Shown: positions 32,784 to 42,212 of the stretch, in pieces | How the letters are laid out: each line of letters begins with the position of its first letter | Numbering within the stretch: the stretch's first letter is position 1 | Assembly (NCBI GenBank): GCA_009788055.1 | Contig: WQSG01000020.1 | Coordinates: 1-45,546 of the forward strand | Length of the DNA stretch: 45,546 bases | Reading direction: 5' to 3' | DNA from: Defluviitaleaceae bacterium | GTDB lineage: Bacteria > Bacillota > Clostridia > Lachnospirales > WQUN01 | Program-made: the position numbers and the translations under genes | The notes under the pieces: model-generated | What the model was told of the DNA's origin: nothing | Database searches by the model: none | What the model saw: only the letters and a program-made list of their open reading frames with translations

Positions 32784-34991
32784 TTACAATTTGAAATATC
32801 CGACAAGTTCACGCAACATTTCGGCTTGCGAGTTTAATTCCTCTGCGGCGGCGGCGGTTTCTTCCGAAACTGCGGAGTTGCTTTGTACTACTCTGGATAT
32901 TTGCGAAAGCCCGATTCCTACCTGCGAAATCGCTTCTGCCTGTTCTTTTGAAGATGTGGAAATATTGTTTATGATTTCCATAACTTCGCCCGCGTTTTTA
33001 ACAATCGTATCAAGCGATACCGCAGTGGATTCCGCAATGCCGGAGCCTGATTCCACACGGGTGATAGAGTCTTGGATAAGCCCCGTGGTTTCGGTTGCGG
33101 CTTCTTGGCTTCGCCCTGCAAGGGTGCGTACCTCTTCCGCTACCACGCTGAAGCCCCTACCGTGTTCGCCCGCCCGTGCCGCTTCAACGGCGGCGTTAAG
33201 CGCGAGAAGATTGGTTTGGAAGGCGATATCCTGTATAACTTTGATGATTTTGGAAATATCGTTGGAGGAGTCTTTGATTTGAGACATCGCATCCAACATT
33301 TGCTGCATGGCTTCGTTGCCCTCTTGCGCATTGGACGTAGAGCGTTGAGACAGTTCGCTTGCTTCGGTAGCGTTGTCTGCATTCTTTTGGGTTTGCTCGT
33401 TAATCATGTCAATGCTGGCGTTTAGTTCCTGTACAGAACTGGCTTGTTCTTGCGCACCGTTTGCCAAATCGCCCGCGCTGATGGAAATTTGCTTGGAACC
33501 CGAAAGCACTTGCTCGGATGCCGCAGAAATTTCCTTCATGGTTTTATGCAATGTGTTTACGATGTGAGAAATGGATTCTTTTATTTTGTTAAAGTCGCCG
33601 TCAAAATTCATGTTGATGTGGCGCGTTAAGTTACCGTTGGAAACTTCGGTCAGGCAATCGCCAATCTCGCGTATATACGCAGACATATCCTTAATCATTT
33701 GGTTTACGTCGTTTTTGATTGCCAAGAAGTCGCCCGTGTAATTTCCGCTTACGAATGTGTCAAACCGTCCTGAATTAAGCGCGCTCATAGACACTCTTAT
33801 TTCAGAAATAGGCTTGTTAACCGCAGACGCGATATTGTTAAGCCCCGACATAATTTCGCGCCAGTCACCTGCGTAGCGTGTTTCGTCGATATTAAAACTC
33901 AAGTTACCCTTAACTGCCGCCGCGTCAACCATTTCTCCTATTTCCGAACTTACAGAGTTAAGGTTGTTTATCAGGCTGTTTACGGTATTCGGGATGAAAT
34001 CCCATTCGCCTATCCAGACGTTTTTATCCATTGATACGTTGAAATCTCCCGCGTTTACTTTTTCAACTACAGAGCCGATTTCTTGGATGTCTGTGGTAAT
34101 GCTGTTCAACAGATGGTTTACGTGTACTACAACATCTTTGAAAGAATTTTGGTATTTACGCTCGTCAATTTTATAGTGAATACTACCGATTTCAAGGTAT
34201 TCGTGATGCACTTTAGACAAGTCGTCCACGATATCCCTTACAACACCGACAAGCGAAAGAACATCACGGGACAACGCACCAATTTCGTCGTTTACGTTGT
34301 AGGACAGATTCACATTAAGTTTACCTGCCGCCACTTCCGAAGCCGCCCTTGCAATTTGGCTGATGGGTTTGATAATGGCGCGTGACACAAAGTGGTTTAT
34401 GACAAAGAACATCACAAACGATGCCAAAATAATAAGCAAAGTGGTTGTAACCGCCGTGCTTTGGTAAGCGCGCACCGCCTCAGACATTTCTTCCACGATA
34501 CTGTCATAGTGTGCGCTAAGGGCTTGGAGATGCGCGATAGACGCGTTTGCGTAGGGTAAAACCCTATCTTGCAAATCGCGGGTAAGAAGCGCGATGTTGA
34601 TAAGCCCGCCCTGTTGTGCCGCGATAAGTTCCAGCGTTGCTTCATGCATTTGCGCATTGGAAACGTCAAGCAATCCTTTAAGCCGTTCTATTTCCGAATC
34701 TTGTATCCACGTAGCGTTTGGGCTTGCGCGCCACACGCCGTATGCACTATGTTCTACCGCCAACGAATTTGTAAACGGTTCTTCAAATACGATTGCGGAT
34801 ACCAATTCGTACCGCCAAATGTGGATATCCTCCATTACTTTTGAAACGGATTCGTCCAGCGCATTAAGCACGTCTAACTCCCACGACATGGTTTGCACGC
34901 GCTGAATTGTTACGAACGATACCGCCCCGATAATCACGGACAGCATGAACATACACAACATACCCGCAACGATTTTTGTTTTAAGTTTCAC
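32784..34991 (-). CDS. Methyl-accepting chemotaxis protein with HAMP repeats
   Basis: 735 residues. The GTG at 34991 is chosen because AGAGGGGT lies six bases before it; the upstream part of the frame lacks a ribosome site. In order: membrane segment 7-29, extracellular helical domain (about 30-178), second membrane segment 180-201, HAMP domain from 202, then about four further HAMP-like repeats, and the signalling domain in the last 240 residues with the tip [21 protein letters not shown]. It passes ligand information to CheA/CheW. Its sensor domain has no recognised ligand fold. The downstream TRAP-type binding lipoprotein in the same operon may be its ligand-bearing partner. Confidence 0.93.
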   Translation of the reverse strand: MKLKTKIVAGMLCMFMLSVIIGAVSFVTIQRVQTMSWELDVLNALDESVSKVMEDIHIWRYELVSAIVFEEPFTNSLAVEHSAYGVWRASPNATWIQDSEIERLKGLLDVSNAQMHEATLELIAAQQGGLINIALLTRDLQDRVLPYANASIAHLQALSAHYDSIVEEMSEAVRAYQSTAVTTTLLIILASFVMFFVINHFVSRAIIKPISQIARAASEVAAGKLNVNLSYNVNDEIGALSRDVLSLVGVVRDIVDDLSKVHHEYLEIGSIHYKIDERKYQNSFKDVVVHVNHLLNSITTDIQEIGSVVEKVNAGDFNVSMDKNVWIGEWDFIPNTVNSLINNLNSVSSEIGEMVDAAAVKGNLSFNIDETRYAGDWREIMSGLNNIASAVNKPISEIRVSMSALNSGRFDTFVSGNYTGDFLAIKNDVNQMIKDMSAYIREIGDCLTEVSNGNLTRHINMNFDGDFNKIKESISHIVNTLHKTMKEISAASEQVLSGSKQISISAGDLANGAQEQASSVQELNASIDMINEQTQKNADNATEASELSQRSTSNAQEGNEAMQQMLDAMSQIKDSSNDISKIIKVIQDIAFQTNLLALNAAVEAARAGEHGRGFSVVAEEVRTLAGRSQEAATETTGLIQDSITRVESGSGIAESTAVSLDTIVKNAGEVMEIINNISTSSKEQAEAISQVGIGLSQISRVVQSNSAVSEETAAAAEELNSQAEMLRELVGYFKL

Positions 34992-35036
34992 AATAAAACC
35001 CCTCTTCCTTCTTACTTTATTTATTACATTTCGATT

Positions 35037-35065
35037 ACAGTAATGCAAGTTTGCAGTATTGTCAA
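35037..35065 (-). promoter_or_regulatory. Candidate promoter of the chemoreceptor operon
   Basis: On the minus strand a perfect TTGACA (35060-35065) is 17 bp from TACTGT (35037-35042), a weak -10 box. The sequence may need an activator, or another sigma factor may be used. No sigma-D-type motility element was seen. Confidence 0.4.
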
Positions 35066-35182
35066 TACACGGCATTTTATTAAAATTTTGTAAAAACTTT
35101 TTTTATTTGAAGCTTTTTGAAAAGTATGGTACTCTCTACCAAGGAAAAATTCTAATATTTTTGCTTAGGGGGTTTTACAGAA

Positions 35183-36181
35183 ATGGACTTTTTAGAAGCT
35201 GTAAAGCAACGCGCAAAATCTCAACTTAAAACCATAGTTCTGCCGGAATCTATGGAGCCGCGTATGCTTAAAGCAACACACCAAATTCTGGCGGAGGGTT
35301 TGGCGAAAATTATTTTAATAGGAAACAAAGCGGAACTGGAAAAAGCGGCGGCGGCAGAAAACGCAACCATTTCCGGCGCAACAATTATCGACCCTGCGGA
35401 CTACGCGGAAATGGATTCTCTCGCGGAGAAGCTGTACGAACTTCGCAAAGCAAAAGGGCTTACCCTTGAAGAAGCGAAAAAAACTCTTGCGGAAAATGCA
35501 ATAACCTTGAGCAATATGCTGGTGAAAGAAGGCATTGCGGATGGCATGGTTGCCGGTGCAATTACTTCCACGGCAGACGTTTTGCGCCCAAGTTTGCAAA
35601 TTCTTAAAACCGCGCCCGGAGTTTCCATCGTTTCTTCTTTTTTTGTGATGGTCGTTCCTGATTGCGAATACGGCAACAATGGCGTGTTCATCTTCTCCGA
35701 TTGCGGGCTTATTCAAAACCCGAACTCGGAAGAACTTGCCGCTATCGCCATTTCTTCCGCAACTTCTTACCGCGCACTGTTGGGCGAAGAGCCTATTGTA
35801 GCACTTCTCTCCCACTCCACCATGGGAAGCGCGAAGCACCCCGATGTTACAAAAGTTCAAGAAGCCGCAAAAATTCTTAAAGAAAAAGCACCAACACTTA
35901 AAGCCGACGGCGAGTTTCAACTTGACGCGGCAATTGTGCCGTCAATCGGCGCAAGCAAAGCACCCGGCAACCCCGTTGCGGGCAATGCTAATGTGCTAAT
36001 TTTCCCCGACCTTGATTCAGGCAACATCGCCTACAAACTTGTCGAACGCCTTGCGAAAGCCAAAGCATACGGGCCTGTTACTCAAGGCATTTCCAAACCC
36101 GTAAACGACCTTTCTCGCGGTTGCAGTGCAGAGGACATTGTCGGCGTTACGGCAATCACGGCGGTTCAAGCGCAAGGATAA
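35183..36181 (+). CDS. pta: Phosphate acetyltransferase
   Basis: 332 residues, the short single-domain form. It makes acetyl-phosphate and CoA from acetyl-CoA and phosphate. The sequence starts MDFLEAVKQRAKSQLKTIVLPES, with the later segments VAGAITSTADVLRPSLQILK and LLSHSTMGSAKHPDV typical of the family. AckA, encoded next, turns acetyl-phosphate into acetate and ATP. The 211-bp spacer to ackA carries a hairpin repeat, so the two genes may be expressed at different levels. Confidence 0.95.
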   Translation: MDFLEAVKQRAKSQLKTIVLPESMEPRMLKATHQILAEGLAKIILIGNKAELEKAAAAENATISGATIIDPADYAEMDSLAEKLYELRKAKGLTLEEAKKTLAENAITLSNMLVKEGIADGMVAGAITSTADVLRPSLQILKTAPGVSIVSSFFVMVVPDCEYGNNGVFIFSDCGLIQNPNSEELAAIAISSATSYRALLGEEPIVALLSHSTMGSAKHPDVTKVQEAAKILKEKAPTLKADGEFQLDAAIVPSIGASKAPGNPVAGNANVLIFPDLDSGNIAYKLVERLAKAKAYGPVTQGISKPVNDLSRGCSAEDIVGVTAITAVQAQG

Positions 36182-36203
36182 AAAATTTTAAAAATAAAAA
36201 ATC

Positions 36204-36363
36204 TTGGGGACGCTGTCCCCAAACCCCTGCAAGGGACTTCGTCCCTTGACCCGAAATTTTGAAAGATATTTAGCTTCGCGAAGCTTTACAGCGTGAAAAG
36301 TTAAAGTCTTTTTGAAAGGGGGTTTGGGGGAAAACTTTTTCTGAAGAAAAAGTTTTCCCCCAA
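36204..36363. repeat. Hairpin-rich intergenic repeat between pta and ackA
   Basis: Four perfect stems in a row: an 8-bp TTGGGGAC/GTCCCCAA hairpin (36204-36222); an 8-bp CAAGGGAC/GTCCCTTG hairpin (36230-36248); a 14-bp palindrome around CTTCGCGAAG (36272-36285); and an 18-bp stem (36324-36341 with 36346-36363) with a TGAA loop. The first two have the same design as the repeat at 44578. The last stem lies about 11 bases before the ackA ribosome site but has no T-run, so it could also act on mRNA stability or translation. Confidence 0.85.
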
Positions 36364-36392
36364 GGTCTTAAAAAACAGATAGGAGAATGAAT

Positions 36393-37583
36393 ATGTATGT
36401 ATTGGTAATTAACGCAGGTTCGTCTTCATTGAAGTACCAGCTTTTGGACATGAGCAATGAGAATGCCATTGCAAAAGGGCTGTGTGAACGGATTGGCATT
36501 GACGGGCGGCTGGTTCATGAAACGGATAAGGGCAAGCACACGGCTGATAAAGCTATGCCCGACCACGGCGCGGCAATGGCTATTGTAATTGACACGTTGT
36601 TGGACGCAGAGCATGGCGTTTTGAAATCGAAAGATGAAATTAAAGCCGTTGGGCATAGAGTTGTGCATGGCGGCGAAACATTTACGGCTTCCGTACTTAT
36701 TACGGACGAAGTGGAAAAAGGCATTGAGGCGGTTTCCGACCTCGCGCCGCTTCATAATCCGCCCAACTTAACGGGTATCAGAGCCTGCAAACAGCATATG
36801 CCGAATGTGCCGCAGGTTGCCGTTTTTGATACGGCGTTCCACCAAACCATGCCCGAGAAAGCGTTTTTGTACGCGATTGATTACGAACTGTACAAGAAGC
36901 ATAAAATTAGAAGATACGGCTTCCACGGCACAAGCCACAAATATGTATCAAACCTTGCGCCGGAAATGCTAAAGCGTGACGCAAAAGATATGAAAATTGT
37001 TACCTGTCACCTTGGCAACGGCGTTAGCCTTTGTGCGGTAGACGGCGGCGTTTCCGTTGACACATCCATGGGAATGACACCGCTGGAAGGGCTTGCAATG
37101 GGAACACGTTGCGGCGATATCGACCCCGCAGTTGTGCAGTATATCATGGAAAAAGAGTGTATCTCTGCGCAACAAGCGGGCGATATGCTTAATAAAAAAT
37201 CGGGCGTGTTGGGCATAAGCGGCGTTTCAAGCGACTTCCGCGATTTATGCACCGCCGCAAACAGCGGCAACGAACGCGCCGCCGCCGCGATGGAAGTTTT
37301 TGCGTACCGCGTAGCAGGATACATTGGGCGTTACGCCGCTTGCATGAACGGCCTTGACGCGATTGTGTTCACGGCGGGCATTGGCGAAAACGATTGCGGT
37401 ATACGCGAAAAAGTTTGCGCGTACCTTACGTGGTTCGGCGTTGAAATTGACCCCGAGCTTAACGGAAAACGCGGGCAAGCATTGGATATTTCTAAACCTA
37501 ACGCAAAAGTTCGCGTTCTGGTAATTCCCACAAACGAGGAATTGGTAATTGCACGGGATACCAAAGCAATCTTGAAATTTTAA
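36393..37583 (+). CDS. ackA: Acetate kinase
   Basis: 396 residues. ATG 36393 is preferred, seven bases after AGGAG; the ATG at 36387 directly abuts the site. Signatures are VINAGSSSLKYQLL at the N-terminus, RYGFHGTSHKYVS and the phosphate-binding TCHLGNGVSL. It makes acetate and ATP from acetyl-phosphate, the main energy-yielding step of many anaerobes. pta lies upstream, and the 252-aa protein gene begins 12 bp after its stop. Confidence 0.96.
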   Translation: MYVLVINAGSSSLKYQLLDMSNENAIAKGLCERIGIDGRLVHETDKGKHTADKAMPDHGAAMAIVIDTLLDAEHGVLKSKDEIKAVGHRVVHGGETFTASVLITDEVEKGIEAVSDLAPLHNPPNLTGIRACKQHMPNVPQVAVFDTAFHQTMPEKAFLYAIDYELYKKHKIRRYGFHGTSHKYVSNLAPEMLKRDAKDMKIVTCHLGNGVSLCAVDGGVSVDTSMGMTPLEGLAMGTRCGDIDPAVVQYIMEKECISAQQAGDMLNKKSGVLGISGVSSDFRDLCTAANSGNERAAAAMEVFAYRVAGYIGRYAACMNGLDAIVFTAGIGENDCGIREKVCAYLTWFGVEIDPELNGKRGQALDISKPNAKVRVLVIPTNEELVIARDTKAILKF

Positions 37584-37595
37584 GGGGGAACGGCA

Positions 37596-38354
37596 ATGGT
37601 TATCAACAGCTTAAACGTTGCGCAGTCGCAGGTTAGGCCGCTTACAAAAGAGGTGATTTTGAATTGCCCAAGGGGGATTGCGGGCAACAACCCCGACAGA
37701 ACCCGCACACTGCCTGCAACTATTCAGCTAACGCCTGATGGAATGCGTCACTTGGAAATTTCCCGCGCACTTGCAGGTGCGGCGAGTGATATCCGAGACG
37801 AGGGGCTTAGTTCGGGCGATATGGTGCAAGATTTGTCCATGGCGTTCGGCAGAATTTACGAGCAGTTCAGCCCTGCGGGAAACAGCCCTGTTTCTGCCGA
37901 GCGCAGATTTACGGCGGGCGAAAATTTCACACGCGACGAAGTAATTTTTTATGATAACCGTCACTGGGAAATTTTACAGGATTTCACCCACAACGGCGAC
38001 CAAAATTGGCGGCCGGGTTTGGCGCACAGCTTGTTCCGCGAAACCGAAGGCGAATCACCCTCACGGGGCTACTGCCCTATTTTGCATCGTGTTTTCCACG
38101 GCGCGACCAGAATGGCGTTTGGCGTTGAAGCCACACGGGAATTTATGCATTTGGGAAGCCGTTATGAGTTTGAAAATTGCGAAAACACCAATGTTTTAAT
38201 CCGAAATACTGTTTTAACCCTGCAACCTGAAGCGCAAGCGGCGTGGCTGCAAAGCCAAGAAAACGCAAACGTTTTTGCGGAAGCATTTTTGCAAAACGTA
38301 TACACACAAGGGCACGAAGCCGCGTTTAATTTAGCAATGGCGCGGATAAATTAA
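37596..38354 (+). CDS. Unknown protein with a possible carbohydrate-binding segment, between ackA and fba
   Basis: 252 residues, starting at ATG 37596 after GGGGGA. No signal peptide or membrane segment. Residues about 107-150 (VIFYDNRHWEILQDFTHNGD and the following NWRPGLAHSLF) look like a CBM5/12-type chitin-binding motif with the aromatic residues Trp, Tyr and Trp. The rest, including the helical first part, resembles nothing I know. It is tightly spaced after ackA (12 bp) and 20 bp before fba, on the same strand, so it shares their transcript. A phage-tail or surface-layer origin is conceivable, but the lack of an export signal speaks for a cytoplasmic role. Confidence 0.65.
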   Translation: MVINSLNVAQSQVRPLTKEVILNCPRGIAGNNPDRTRTLPATIQLTPDGMRHLEISRALAGAASDIRDEGLSSGDMVQDLSMAFGRIYEQFSPAGNSPVSAERRFTAGENFTRDEVIFYDNRHWEILQDFTHNGDQNWRPGLAHSLFRETEGESPSRGYCPILHRVFHGATRMAFGVEATREFMHLGSRYEFENCENTNVLIRNTVLTLQPEAQAAWLQSQENANVFAEAFLQNVYTQGHEAAFNLAMARIN

Positions 38355-38374
38355 ACCTCAAAGGAGAATGAAAT

Positions 38375-39238
38375 ATGTTTGTAAACGCGAAAGAGATGTT
38401 ACAAAAAGCCGCAAAGGGCAAATACGCCGTTGCGCAAATTAATATCAACAACTTGGAATGGACAAAAGCCGCACTTACCACGGCGCAAGAGCAAAAAAGC
38501 CCAATCATCTTGGGCGTAACGGGCGGCGCGGCAAAATACATGGGCGGTTTTGCAACCGTTGTGCAAATGGCAAAAACCATGGACAAATGCCTCGGAATTA
38601 CCGTTCCCGTTGCAATTCACCTTGACCACGGCAGTTACGACGAATGCCTTGCGTGTATTGAAGCGGGCTTCACCAGCATAATGTTTGACGGAAGTCATTT
38701 CCCGTTTGAAGAAAACGTAGCCAAAACAAAAGAAATAATTGCCCTTGCGCACAAAAACGGTTTAACACTTGAAGCCGAAGTTGGCGCAATCGGCGGCGAA
38801 GAAGACGGCGTAGTGGGTTCAGGCGACGTTGCAGACCCCGCAGAGTGCAAAGCCATTGCAGACCTTGGCGTGGACTTCCTTGCGGCGGGCATAGGCAACA
38901 TTCACGGCACCTACCCCGACAACTGGACAGGTCTTGATTTCGGCGTTCTGACAGAAGTTGCAAACCTCACAGGCGGCTTGCCCCTTGTACTTCACGGCGG
39001 CACAGGTATCCCCACAGAGATGGTGCAAAAAGCAATCTCACTGGGCGTTGCGAAAATCAATGTAAACACAGAATGTCAACTTGCATTCGCCGCCGCCACC
39101 CGCAAATATATCGAAGACGGCAGTGACAAAAAGGGCAAAGGTTTCGACCCGCGCAAACTCCTCGCCCCCGGCGCAGAAGCAATCAAAGCCGTTGTTAAAG
39201 AAAAATTTGAGTTGTTTGGTTCTGTTGGTAAGGCTTAG
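38375..39238 (+). CDS. fba: Class II fructose-bisphosphate aldolase
   Basis: 287 residues. It cleaves fructose-1,6-bisphosphate in glycolysis and runs in reverse in gluconeogenesis. The zinc site is seen in VAIHLDHGSYDECLACIEAG and the following MFDGSHFPFEEN, with the phosphate-binding GGTGIP and NVNTECQLAFA segments later. The AAGGAG site before ATG 38375 is typical. It follows the unknown protein by 20 bp, so ackA, the unknown gene and fba appear to form one operon. A tagatose-bisphosphate aldolase would look similar; the sequence style fits fba better. Confidence 0.93.
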   Translation: MFVNAKEMLQKAAKGKYAVAQININNLEWTKAALTTAQEQKSPIILGVTGGAAKYMGGFATVVQMAKTMDKCLGITVPVAIHLDHGSYDECLACIEAGFTSIMFDGSHFPFEENVAKTKEIIALAHKNGLTLEAEVGAIGGEEDGVVGSGDVADPAECKAIADLGVDFLAAGIGNIHGTYPDNWTGLDFGVLTEVANLTGGLPLVLHGGTGIPTEMVQKAISLGVAKINVNTECQLAFAAATRKYIEDGSDKKGKGFDPRKLLAPGAEAIKAVVKEKFELFGSVGKA

Positions 39239-39243
39239 TTGGC

Positions 39244-39654
39244 GTGAAGCATTCCGCCAAAGCGCGTGAAGGGAAAATTATCGTTGTTTCAATTGCGACG
39301 CTTAGTATCATTGCAAACGTCGTAATTATCATTATTCTCTTCGCCAATCCGCTTAGAATTTTCCAAGCGGTTATTAGAATCGCATTCGCGATTGCGCTTG
39401 TTCGCGGCGTAATGTGGATGAGATATTTTTACGCTGTTGGTATGGCACTTGCGGCTCTGGTTGCGATACACGGGCTGTATTCGGTAACGAACGATACTTC
39501 TGATTTTTTGATTCTTTTCTATATGATAAGTTTAGCGTATTACATTGCCGCAGGTGTCTTGCTTATTTTCAGCAAGGGTGTCTCCGAGTATTTTTATGAA
39601 AAAGCGAACGGCATAAGAGAGGATGCCATACCTCCCCCCGGACGGTTTTGGTAA
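39244..39654 (+). CDS. Small integral membrane protein
   Basis: 136 residues from GTG 39244, five bases after the fba stop. It shows four hydrophobic segments, about residues 12-34, 42-57, 62-78 and 88-108, and a short charged tail ending PPPGRFW. No family was recognised. It could be translated by coupling with fba. The gene converges on the YitT gene with only three bases between the two stops and no terminator. Confidence 0.6.
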   Translation: MKHSAKAREGKIIVVSIATLSIIANVVIIIILFANPLRIFQAVIRIAFAIALVRGVMWMRYFYAVGMALAALVAIHGLYSVTNDTSDFLILFYMISLAYYIAAGVLLIFSKGVSEYFYEKANGIREDAIPPPGRFW

Positions 39655-39657
39655 GGC

Positions 39658-40509
39658 CTAGACACTACCCGACTCATACGTAAATCCTTCGCCGTGAACA
39701 TCGGAGACGGTATCGGTTATCATGAAAGCCTCTTTGTCGTGGCGGTCAACTATGGTTAGTAGTTGCTGATAATCTTTTGAGTTTAACGTAACCAAAAGCA
39801 TGGGGCGTTGGCTTTGCTCGAACGCGCCTATTGATGGGATTAGTGTAACGCCGCGTTTTATTTCGTGTAAGATTTCTTGCGTGATAATTTCGTGCAGATC
39901 GCTGATGATGTACACCAGTTTCTTTTTGCTTATGCCGTTTTCAATGTAATTCATTGTGGCAGAGGTTATGAAAATTGAAGCGATGGCGAAAAAAAACGCA
40001 TCTACATCGAAAACGAAAAGGCATAGGATTACCACAATTCCGTCTGTGATAAACAGCCCTATTGAGGGCGAAAGCTTGAAATATTTTTGCAAGATTAGCG
40101 GCGGAATACCTGTTCCGCCGCTACTTGCTTTGTTGTGATACAAAATGCTTACGGCTATTCCAAAAATCGCGCTTCCTATTACCATGGACAGCATTGTGTC
40201 GTTGATTATCGTGTAACGCGGCACAATCCCTATGAAAAACGGCAACAGTGCCGCACCGATAAACGTGTTAAAAAAAACTTCCTTGCCCAAAAAAATGAAC
40301 GCCAGAATTAAAACAAGCCCGTTGCCGATGTAAACCACAAGCGAACGGCTTACGCCAATCCATTGTTCTAAAATGATTGCAAGCCCCGTAAGCCCGCCAG
40401 CCGCAATATTGTGCGGCCCAAGAAACATATTCACACACACAGCAATTAACACTATTGAAAATAAGATACACGCTATTTTTTTTATCCAAAATTTTGCTTT
40501 CATTTGCAT
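39658..40509 (-). CDS. YitT family membrane protein (DUF161 plus DUF2179)
   Basis: 283 residues. Five or six membrane segments (starting with IACILFSIVLIAVCVNMFLG) carry the typical GPHNIAAGGLTGLAIILEQ segment, and a soluble C-terminal domain has the DUF2179 pattern ending in ITDTVSDVHGEGFTY. Proteins of this family are very common in Firmicutes, but their transported molecule or role is not established. The ribosome site is weak and the start at ATG 40509 is the most upstream reasonable one. It is divergent from the exported protein gene at 40534, with 24 bp between the starts. Confidence 0.85.
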   Translation of the reverse strand: MQMKAKFWIKKIACILFSIVLIAVCVNMFLGPHNIAAGGLTGLAIILEQWIGVSRSLVVYIGNGLVLILAFIFLGKEVFFNTFIGAALLPFFIGIVPRYTIINDTMLSMVIGSAIFGIAVSILYHNKASSGGTGIPPLILQKYFKLSPSIGLFITDGIVVILCLFVFDVDAFFFAIASIFITSATMNYIENGISKKKLVYIISDLHEIITQEILHEIKRGVTLIPSIGAFEQSQRPMLLVTLNSKDYQQLLTIVDRHDKEAFMITDTVSDVHGEGFTYESGSV

Positions 40510-40533
40510 TCAACTTTCTAGGTGGGAATTTTT

Positions 40534-42195
40534 ATGAAGAAACAGATAAAATGTTTTGTTTTATTATTTGCGTTATTCGCAATTTTATCCGCGTGTTTAC
40601 TTGCCGCACTCGTTCTGTTTTCCCCGATAACGGTGCGGGCAACAACGGACGCGGTGGTTTCCTCACGGTTTGAAATTCTTGCAGACGATGAAAAATTTGA
40701 ACTATGGGGGTATTTCACATACACGGGAATCCTTTATTTTTGCATTTACGATATGGCGTACATTTTGCGGGGAACGCCCGCGCAGTTTGATATCCGCGCC
40801 GCAAATAGCGGCCTTGCGTATCTGCGAATTTTGCGTGGCGAAACATACACCCCAACAGGCACGGAATTTCAGCCGATTCCCGAAACCCGATTTGCATCCC
40901 GCGCAGACGGCGGCGGATTGTTCGGCTGGGAGGGAAACGGTTTCGATTTTTACCCGGAGCAAACGCTAATCATTGAAATTGACGGCACGGTAATTGAACC
41001 CGCAACGTCAATTGCACTGCGGACAATCCAAGACATAAACAACACATATTTTCACATATGGGATTTGGCAGCGTTGCTGGGTTTTGACGCGCTAACCTTC
41101 AACGCACACGAGTACCCCGCCGACCCCGCTCTGATGGGTTTTCACGCCGTAATTACAACAGGAACGCGCCCACCTGCACAGCTTCCCGTGCAGTTCCCGT
41201 GGCTTGCGGATATTTTGGTACGGCTTGCGGGGCACTGGGTGGACGAGCGTCATTTTAACAACACATATATTGACGAAAGCGTAGTTTTTCCCGCAGAAAT
41301 TGTTTTCTCGTACCACGGCGCGAACAACCCCGTAATGACAACCGCCGCGCCGATTCACGAAGCGTTTTCGGGCTGGGTGCAGTCTATTTATTGGTGGCGG
41401 CTGGCTTTTGAAACCGCACGGGAAGATGACAGATATTGGTGGCATTCCATGTCTGCGCAAACCCTTGAAAACGGGCTGGTGAAACTAACCGACAACGGAA
41501 TAAGCCGCCCCGCATGGAACTCCGATATCGAACACGAAGGGCGCAGAGAGCCACTAACCCGCATACCGCGACTTTACAGCCAATCCATCAGCTTTACATT
41601 CGACCCAAGTGAAGACCCCGTTAACACAATCACAATGTACATCGGGGACACGCCGCATATCATGCAGAGATACAACATTTTTTGGGATTTCGTCCCGCCG
41701 CGTTATCAAGTCACAGCGGTGGACGGTGGCATAGAATTGCGCTACACATTCTACCCGTGGACATTCGGCCTCGTTTTCCCGGAAATGGATTTCCGCATTT
41801 ACCGCTCAAATTTTGATGTGAGTACCCTCACACAGCACGGGCAGATTCATTACGCCGCTTTCCCCGAGAGCGGCATGGAACTAATGCGCCAACTGCACGG
41901 CATTTTACCGTGTTGCCGCGAAATTTATCGGTTCACAGACACCACGGCGCAAGCGGGAAATATTTACTACTACTCTGTTTGGCATATGTACGTCCCTGAT
42001 TGGCAGGGCGTGTACCACCATCGCAACATCACCCCAACGGGAATTATCCGCGTGGACACTGCCGAATTTTTACGCGAACCGCCGCAGGAAGAACCCGCGC
42101 CACAAACCACAAGCCATATATTTTTACTGTTGATTCCGCTAATCATTACGGCGGCGTGGTTTGGATACCGCAAGAAAACTAAGAACGCCCACTAA
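40534..42195 (+). CDS. Exported, C-terminally membrane-anchored protein of unknown function
   Basis: ATG 40534 follows AGGTGGGA; 553 residues. The N-terminal hydrophobic segment runs MKKQIKCFVLLFALFAILSAC and onward to about residue 35, so it is a signal peptide or anchor; a type I site (VRA) and a lipobox-like LSAC are both possible. The large outside part has no domain I recognise; it is rich in aromatic residues. The C-terminus has a proline-rich stretch, a membrane helix of about 20 residues and a short basic tail, a typical stop-transfer anchor. Its first 21 residues are nearly identical to those of the next gene, 17 bp downstream. Confidence 0.65.
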   Translation: MKKQIKCFVLLFALFAILSACLLAALVLFSPITVRATTDAVVSSRFEILADDEKFELWGYFTYTGILYFCIYDMAYILRGTPAQFDIRAANSGLAYLRILRGETYTPTGTEFQPIPETRFASRADGGGLFGWEGNGFDFYPEQTLIIEIDGTVIEPATSIALRTIQDINNTYFHIWDLAALLGFDALTFNAHEYPADPALMGFHAVITTGTRPPAQLPVQFPWLADILVRLAGHWVDERHFNNTYIDESVVFPAEIVFSYHGANNPVMTTAAPIHEAFSGWVQSIYWWRLAFETAREDDRYWWHSMSAQTLENGLVKLTDNGISRPAWNSDIEHEGRREPLTRIPRLYSQSISFTFDPSEDPVNTITMYIGDTPHIMQRYNIFWDFVPPRYQVTAVDGGIELRYTFYPWTFGLVFPEMDFRIYRSNFDVSTLTQHGQIHYAAFPESGMELMRQLHGILPCCREIYRFTDTTAQAGNIYYYSVWHMYVPDWQGVYHHRNITPTGIIRVDTAEFLREPPQEEPAPQTTSHIFLLLIPLIITAAWFGYRKKTKNAH

Positions 42196-42212
42196 CCATA
42201 GGAGGAATTTTT

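Noticed and set aside
32572-33282. A 236-codon plus-strand frame across the TRAP-type and chemoreceptor genes
   Set aside because: It is Ala/Ser-rich antisense of the conserved signalling domain, with no ribosome site.
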